64,000 bases of DNA from Endozoicomonas sp965199185. GTDB lineage: Bacteria; Pseudomonadota; Gammaproteobacteria; Pseudomonadales; Endozoicomonadaceae. The notes beneath the pieces were generated by a model. It ran no database searches. It had not been told where the DNA came from and saw only the letters and a list, made by a program, of their open reading frames with translations. The stretch's first letter is position 1. Each line of letters begins with the position of its first letter. Made by a program: the position numbers and the translations under genes. The stretch is from the NCBI GenBank assembly GCA_965199185.1, contig CBDAQW010000004.1:167281-231280 (forward strand), in the 5' to 3' direction. Shown piece after piece: positions 60,831-64,000 of this stretch.

Positions 60831-61330
60831 TTACCTGAAATCTTTGAAGCACTTTCTAAAGCAAAGTCTATTATTGCAGGATCGTTAGCTCCAATCACCA
60901 CACCAAGTCCCATTCCAGTAAGTAAAACAAGAAAAAAACCACCTAGAATTCCCCAAAACTTTAATAAGGAAAACCCTTTATTTTTCCTCTCTGTTTCATA
61001 GGCTTGCTTAATAAGTTTTTTAATTGAGCTATTAATTTCCTTTTCAGCAAGCTCCTTAGTGGAGTTTTGAACTTGTAGCTTTGCCCTCTGTTCCATCTCC
61101 GTTCCAAGCCTATCCGAACTTTCTCTCATGTAATTGACTTGAGCTTTACATGATCGCTCAATTTGCTCTGGAATCTTCTTAAAATAAGATTCAGTTAGAT
61201 TGAGTGTATCGATGCCGATCCACATGGGGTCATCTTCATCGATGTTATATTTTCTCATCATTTCTGAAAGACGTAGTTTTTGTTTATCGTCAATTTCGTC
61301 ATACACTGACCTAAATGCTTCTTTACTCAT
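60827..61330 (-). CDS. StbC-like membrane-anchored protein of the Stb-type operon
   Basis: 167 residues. The N-terminal 120 are helical and charged (MMRKYNIDEDDPMWIGIDTL, then coiled-coil-like QRAKLQVQNSTKELAEKEIN), followed by one C-terminal membrane anchor (LLKFWGILGGFFLVLLTGMG). It starts inside the end of the ParA-like gene (8-base overlap), so it is the third gene of the leftward operon. Position, size and partner genes resemble stbC of R388, but the sequence match is not established. Confidence 0.5.
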   Translation of the reverse strand: MSKEAFRSVYDEIDDKQKLRLSEMMRKYNIDEDDPMWIGIDTLNLTESYFKKIPEQIERSCKAQVNYMRESSDRLGTEMEQRAKLQVQNSTKELAEKEINSSIKKLIKQAYETERKNKGFSLLKFWGILGGFFLVLLTGMGLGVVIGANDPAIIDFALESASKISGK

Positions 61331-62054
61331 AATGAAGCACCCCGGCTTCTCTCAGGCATTTCTCAGCATCCATCATGAACCTACTGGCTCTTGATCGTGT
61401 AGTACTCTTAATCTTGCCAGAGAAGTTGCTGATGTCGCCTACAGCGATCTTTTCATCATGAGACACGATTCCAACCGAGTCATGCATGTTCGGAAATCGA
61501 ATTATCTTTATTTGATTTTTGAGAATTATTTCTTGAGCATTTTCATGTTTATCAAATGCATAAAAAATATCTTCACCAGTTCCGAAGAATTCGTTTTTAC
61601 AAACAATGAACTCAGCAAATGGCATATTCTCAAATGCATGGCAAAACAATTTTGGCTGTCCTACGTCTCTCCCAACTACAAAAACAACCTTAATTTTGCA
61701 ATCAACATTTTTTAGTGCCTCAACCAAGATACTGCTAGCCTCTTCAAATTTAACGTTTGTGCCTGCACCAAAATTAAATAAAATATTATCAACCTCAATT
61801 TTATCTGACTCTAGGATATCAGCCAGCATTGCAAAATCGTTTTTAAGATTAATAAACTTACAATCAACTTTGTTTTTGCAATTTTCATGCTCATTGGTTT
61901 GATCAAAATAATCAAAAACATTTGCATTTGTTTCATCTGTATCGATAACCAATAACGGCTCGCTATTAATTGCATGCAACTCAGCTATTGCTTTTACTAT
62001 TGTCGTCTTACCACAACCTCCACTTCCACTGATTACCATGGTTACTTGTTTCAT
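61323..62054 (-). CDS. ParA/MinD-like P-loop ATPase (StbB-like)
   Basis: 243 residues. The deviant Walker A is MVISGSGGCGKTTIVKAI (residues 6-23), the switch/Walker B area LLVIDTDETNANVFDYFD, and there is a later IKVVFVVGRD strand. ParA-type ATPases place plasmids or transfer complexes in the cell; StbB of R388 is needed for conjugation. It is the middle gene of the leftward operon, 29 bases after the helix-turn-helix gene and overlapping the membrane-anchored gene. Confidence 0.7.
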   Translation of the reverse strand: MKQVTMVISGSGGCGKTTIVKAIAELHAINSEPLLVIDTDETNANVFDYFDQTNEHENCKNKVDCKFINLKNDFAMLADILESDKIEVDNILFNFGAGTNVKFEEASSILVEALKNVDCKIKVVFVVGRDVGQPKLFCHAFENMPFAEFIVCKNEFFGTGEDIFYAFDKHENAQEIILKNQIKIIRFPNMHDSVGIVSHDEKIAVGDISNFSGKIKSTTRSRASRFMMDAEKCLREAGVLHYE

Positions 62055-62083
62055 TATTATTGACTCCTTATTTATTGTTATTA

Positions 62084-62512
62084 TTATGCAACAGGTGGTT
62101 TTTGATCCCAGTCAATTTCACTATCAACTGGCTTTAACTCTTTATTGTTTTCTTTATTGATGCTCTCATTATTTGAATCGTGATTATCATTAATATTTTG
62201 AGAGGATGGAAAGTTCATAGAGTTGGGTTCTTTATGCCCATTTCTAATTCTTCGCATCGTACCGTTGGCCTTGTTGATACGTGAAAGGTAGCTTGATAAA
62301 ACCTTGTCTGAGATCTCAAAGCCTTCAATATTATTTAGCTGATCTGCGATCTGTTTGGTCGAATAACCATCTTGTATTAACTCATCAATTTCAGACTTGA
62401 GAGATTCGACTCTTTGAAATTTGGTTAGTTGACCATTATGCTTTTTTTGAGGCTCTTCTTTTTTTAAATTTTGGAGTGCAGATTTAAAAATATTATGTTT
62501 GTCGTCTGTCAT
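62084..62512 (-). CDS. Helix-turn-helix protein, StbA/TraK-like
   Basis: 142 residues. The N-terminal 75 hold a DNA-binding domain (KSEIDELIQDGYSTKQIADQ, then ISDKVLSSYLSRINKANG), a pattern shared by StbA and TraK-type plasmid proteins. The rest is a disordered Asn/Ser/Glu-rich tail ending WDQKPPVA. It is first in the leftward operon and divergent from the relaxosome genes across the oriT-like region, exactly the place of StbA in R388, which binds repeats near oriT and controls segregation and transfer. Confidence 0.6.
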   Translation of the reverse strand: MTDDKHNIFKSALQNLKKEEPQKKHNGQLTKFQRVESLKSEIDELIQDGYSTKQIADQLNNIEGFEISDKVLSSYLSRINKANGTMRRIRNGHKEPNSMNFPSSQNINDNHDSNNESINKENNKELKPVDSEIDWDQKPPVA

Positions 62513-62944
62513 ATTTTTTCCAATTCTTACTTATATCGTATCATTAAATTAATTTATAACAAAATAAATAATGATTTATTTTTCATTAATTATTCTATTG
62601 ATAGTTATAATCTAAAAATCAATATCGTCAACAACATAATTTATAAGAAATAAATATAATTAAATAAGAGGATCGATATTAATAAATAACCCTGTAAATA
62701 TGATGGCGTATAAAATTATATCGTCAATATATCAAATAAATATTAAATAAATAGTGGTTGATTAGCTGTTATATTGATTAAATGATGAGTAAATATCTGT
62801 TTATCTATACTTATATTGCCGTTTATTAATTGCTTACAACTGCTGTAATGGTGATTTCAAGATAAAAATTACCATAAAAATCACGGATTTTGTTTAAATT
62901 AAAAACTGAGGTATAATTTAATTAATTGGTAATATTGAAATCAA
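62513..62944. other. Divergent A+T-rich regulatory region beside oriT
   Basis: 432 bases with no credible gene. ATATCGTCAA occurs twice (62622-62631 and 62718-62727), with a third related TATATCGT near 62533: candidate binding repeats for the helix-turn-helix protein. An inverted repeat GTGATTT/AAATCAC (62851-62857, 62878-62884) precedes the rightward promoter TTGTTT-16-TATAAT (62890-62917). Confidence 0.5.
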
Positions 62945-62949
62945 AAGAT

Positions 62950-63100
62950 AGGCAAGATGGGTGTTCGACGTGCATTTAACTTCGTTAAATATCACATCGA
63001 CCGTAAAAGTTCTCATACCTTCGGTATTCAAACGTTTTACTACACATCTTGCTCAAAATCTGGGAGATTTTGAGATTACTCGGTTGTAAGCAACCAAGGA
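62950..63100 (+). other. Candidate oriT: structured region before the relaxosome genes
   Basis: An outer inverted repeat GCAAGATG (62952-62959)/CATCTTGC (63045-63052) encloses two hairpins: one with ATTTAACttcGTTAAAT at its tip and one with GTAAAA...TTTTAC and ATACCttcGGTAT. CATCTTGC resembles the MOBP-type nick consensus (CATCCTG/C). Then come a perfect 10-bp stem (CTCAAAATCT/AGATTTTGAG, 63052-63074) and a small GGTTG/CAACC stem touching the ribosome site AAGGAG. The position directly upstream of the RHH protein and relaxase genes is where nikAB-type systems keep oriT. It could also act as an RNA leader controlling these genes. Confidence 0.5.
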
Positions 63101-63104
63101 GAAT

Positions 63105-63695
63105 ATGTCAGATAATAAGAAGATAAATTTTTCATTTTATATCTCAGCAATAGAAAAAGAAAAAATAATTCAATATAAGGATGATTCCAAATTCAATACA
63201 CTAACTGATTACGTTTTTAATAGCGCAGTCAATAAGCAGTTTTTTGAATCAATAAATGGCAAGCTAGAAATAAACCCTAGACGCAATAAAAGAATTACAA
63301 TTAGAGCCAGCCAAGAAGAGCATGATCTAATTAAGAGGTTTGCTGATAGCTACAATTTAACTGAAAGTGAATACGTCAGAAAAAGATGCCTTAAACAAAA
63401 AGTTATTGATAAAAAAATAATAAAGGAAAGAACAAATCAGATTGGTTTGATCAATAAGATTTCTGGCATACTAATACATCCAAAATTTAAAAATACTGAT
63501 TCCTATGGAGATCTATCTGAATCAATACGTAATCATGTAGAGAGCTTTTCTTCTAAGCCTCAAGACCTTACAGATAGCTATCCAGAGTTAAATGAAATAA
63601 ATAGAAAATTGGTTCGAAAAATTAATCTTGGCAAAAGCCCCTTTTTCGAATTATGCGAGATGAAATCTTTTTTGGGGGTGAACAATGATAGTTAA
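63105..63695 (+). CDS. Relaxosome accessory protein, NikA/MobC-like
   Basis: 196 residues. A ribbon-helix-helix-like segment KRITIRASQEEHDLIKRFAD plus NLTESEYVRKRCLKQKV (about residues 63-103) is the typical DNA-binding part of NikA and related relaxosome proteins. A preceding INFSFYISAIEKEKIIQYKD followed by LTDYVFNSAVNKQF looks like a second copy of the fold, so it may be a tandem RHH protein. It would bind oriT and load the relaxase. The ribosome site AAGGAG is next to a small hairpin, and the gene overlaps the relaxase by 11 bases. Confidence 0.7.
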   Translation: MSDNKKINFSFYISAIEKEKIIQYKDDSKFNTLTDYVFNSAVNKQFFESINGKLEINPRRNKRITIRASQEEHDLIKRFADSYNLTESEYVRKRCLKQKVIDKKIIKERTNQIGLINKISGILIHPKFKNTDSYGDLSESIRNHVESFSSKPQDLTDSYPELNEINRKLVRKINLGKSPFFELCEMKSFLGVNNDS

Positions 63696-64000
63696 AGTAG
63701 AACCTCCAAAAGCAGAAGGATCGTTCATCGGAGCACTTCGCTATCTCGAAAGAGATGAAGCTAAAAACCACAATCTTGAAAAAGAAGAACAAGTCTTTTA
63801 CGGCAACATGACTGTTACCAATAAAGAAGATGCAGCCGCCCTGATGGAGGCTACAGCATCAAAATCTAAGCGTGTGAAAGATCCGGTACTTCACTTCCAT
63901 CTGGACTGGCCTAAAGATGAGAAACCCACTGAAAAACAGATGATGAAGTCAGCCAAAAATATGTTGAAGGCTATCGGAATGAAAGGTTGCCAATTTTGCT
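63685..64000 (+). CDS. Relaxase (MOBP-like), 3' part outside window
   Basis: The first 105 residues are visible. The start ATG 63685 has a GGGGGTG ribosome site and overlaps the RHH gene. FIGALRYLERDEAKN carries a tyrosine where MOBP relaxases have the nicking tyrosine, and FYGNMTVTN is followed by DPVLHFHLDWPKDEKPT, which matches the conserved HISLSWP-type strand of this group. The histidine triad (motif III) lies beyond the edge. It should nick the adjacent oriT-like region and lead the DNA through the T4BSS. Confidence 0.72.
   Translation, partial: MIVKVEPPKAEGSFIGALRYLERDEAKNHNLEKEEQVFYGNMTVTNKEDAAALMEATASKSKRVKDPVLHFHLDWPKDEKPTEKQMMKSAKNMLKAIGMKGCQFC

Larger units (their letters stand above)
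51380..64000. mobile_element. Integrative conjugative/mobilisable element, left part
   Basis: From about 51.38 kb to the window end the sequence is clearly A+T-rich, with lysine- and asparagine-rich proteins, unlike the chromosome to the left. It starts with a large serine recombinase and holds a type IVB secretion gene, an H-NS-like protein, an StbABC-like operon, an oriT-like region, a relaxosome protein and a relaxase. The right end is outside the window. The exact left attachment site was not determined; it should lie between 51.25 and 51.41 kb. Confidence 0.75.

Noticed and set aside
60744..61001. 85-codon rightward frame at the small RNA
   Set aside because: It runs opposite the StbC-like gene and through the terminator; no start signal fits.
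62471..62653. 60-codon rightward frame in the divergent region
   Set aside because: It starts inside the helix-turn-helix gene on the other strand and is made of A+T-driven codons without a ribosome site.
62952..63052. tRNA-like cloverleaf
   Set aside because: An outer stem with two arms is present, but there is no anticodon arm of proper size, no T-loop consensus and no D-loop pattern; oriT or leader structure fits better.

Overview
The window looks like chromosome of a marine, host-associated gammaproteobacterium of the Oceanospirillales/Endozoicomonas type. That placement is an inference. It rests on the gene mix (arginine-catabolism aminotransferase next to a DUF1338 gene, LPS core cluster, LigB, YdiJ, a large maltodextrin/glycogen locus), the many insertion sequences and the many palindromic miniature elements. 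The last 12.6 kb is visibly richer in A+T and is the left part of an integrated conjugative or mobilisable element that runs off the right edge.

Layout. 1-1.9 kb: 3' end of an acetylornithine/succinylornithine aminotransferase gene and a DUF1338 (HglS-like) gene. 1.9-2.2 kb: a composite miniature element. 2.4-9.7 kb: an LPS core cluster with GT9, GT2, two GT4 enzymes, an unknown glycosyltransferase-like protein, a hexapeptide acetyltransferase and, convergent to them, an O-antigen ligase. 9.8-13.2 kb: an IS graveyard (an IS701-like element broken by an IS630-family element, an IS1595 remnant) around a BrnT/CopG-type toxin-antitoxin pair. 13.4-16.2 kb: UDP-glucose dehydrogenase and UDP-glucuronate 4-epimerase, separated by nested MITEs. 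17-26.4 kb: type IV pilin, LigB, Cca, a Cds1-like PLP enzyme, RadA and YdiJ. 26.7-31.7 kb: L,D-transpeptidase, a secreted protein with an SSE repeat, Ogt, a TorD-family chaperone and a NapF-like ferredoxin.

31.8-51.2 kb is one functional block for alpha-glucan use: glycogen phosphorylase, GlgX debranching enzyme, lipoprotein pullulanase, GlgB branching enzyme, a LacI-family regulator and a five-gene operon malF-malG-malK-malQ-malE. Six near-identical 14-bp operator-like palindromes (TGTAAACGATTACA type) lie only between these genes, so the LacI-family protein is the obvious candidate regulator. The expected flow is: surface pullulanase cuts branched glucans, MalEFGK imports maltodextrins, and MalQ, GlgP, GlgX and GlgB interconvert and store them.

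51.3-64 kb: a large serine recombinase marks the left end of the element, next to the orphaned 3' end of an apparent host gene. The cargo has three small proteins sharing a basic N-terminal domain (two of them paired with a small membrane protein), an H-NS-like silencer and a DotA/TraY-family protein of type IVB secretion. A three-gene leftward operon resembles StbABC of plasmid R388. An oriT-like structured region, a ribbon-helix-helix relaxosome protein and the start of a MOBP-like relaxase follow. A possible small RNA with its own promoter and terminator lies at about 60.76-60.83 kb.
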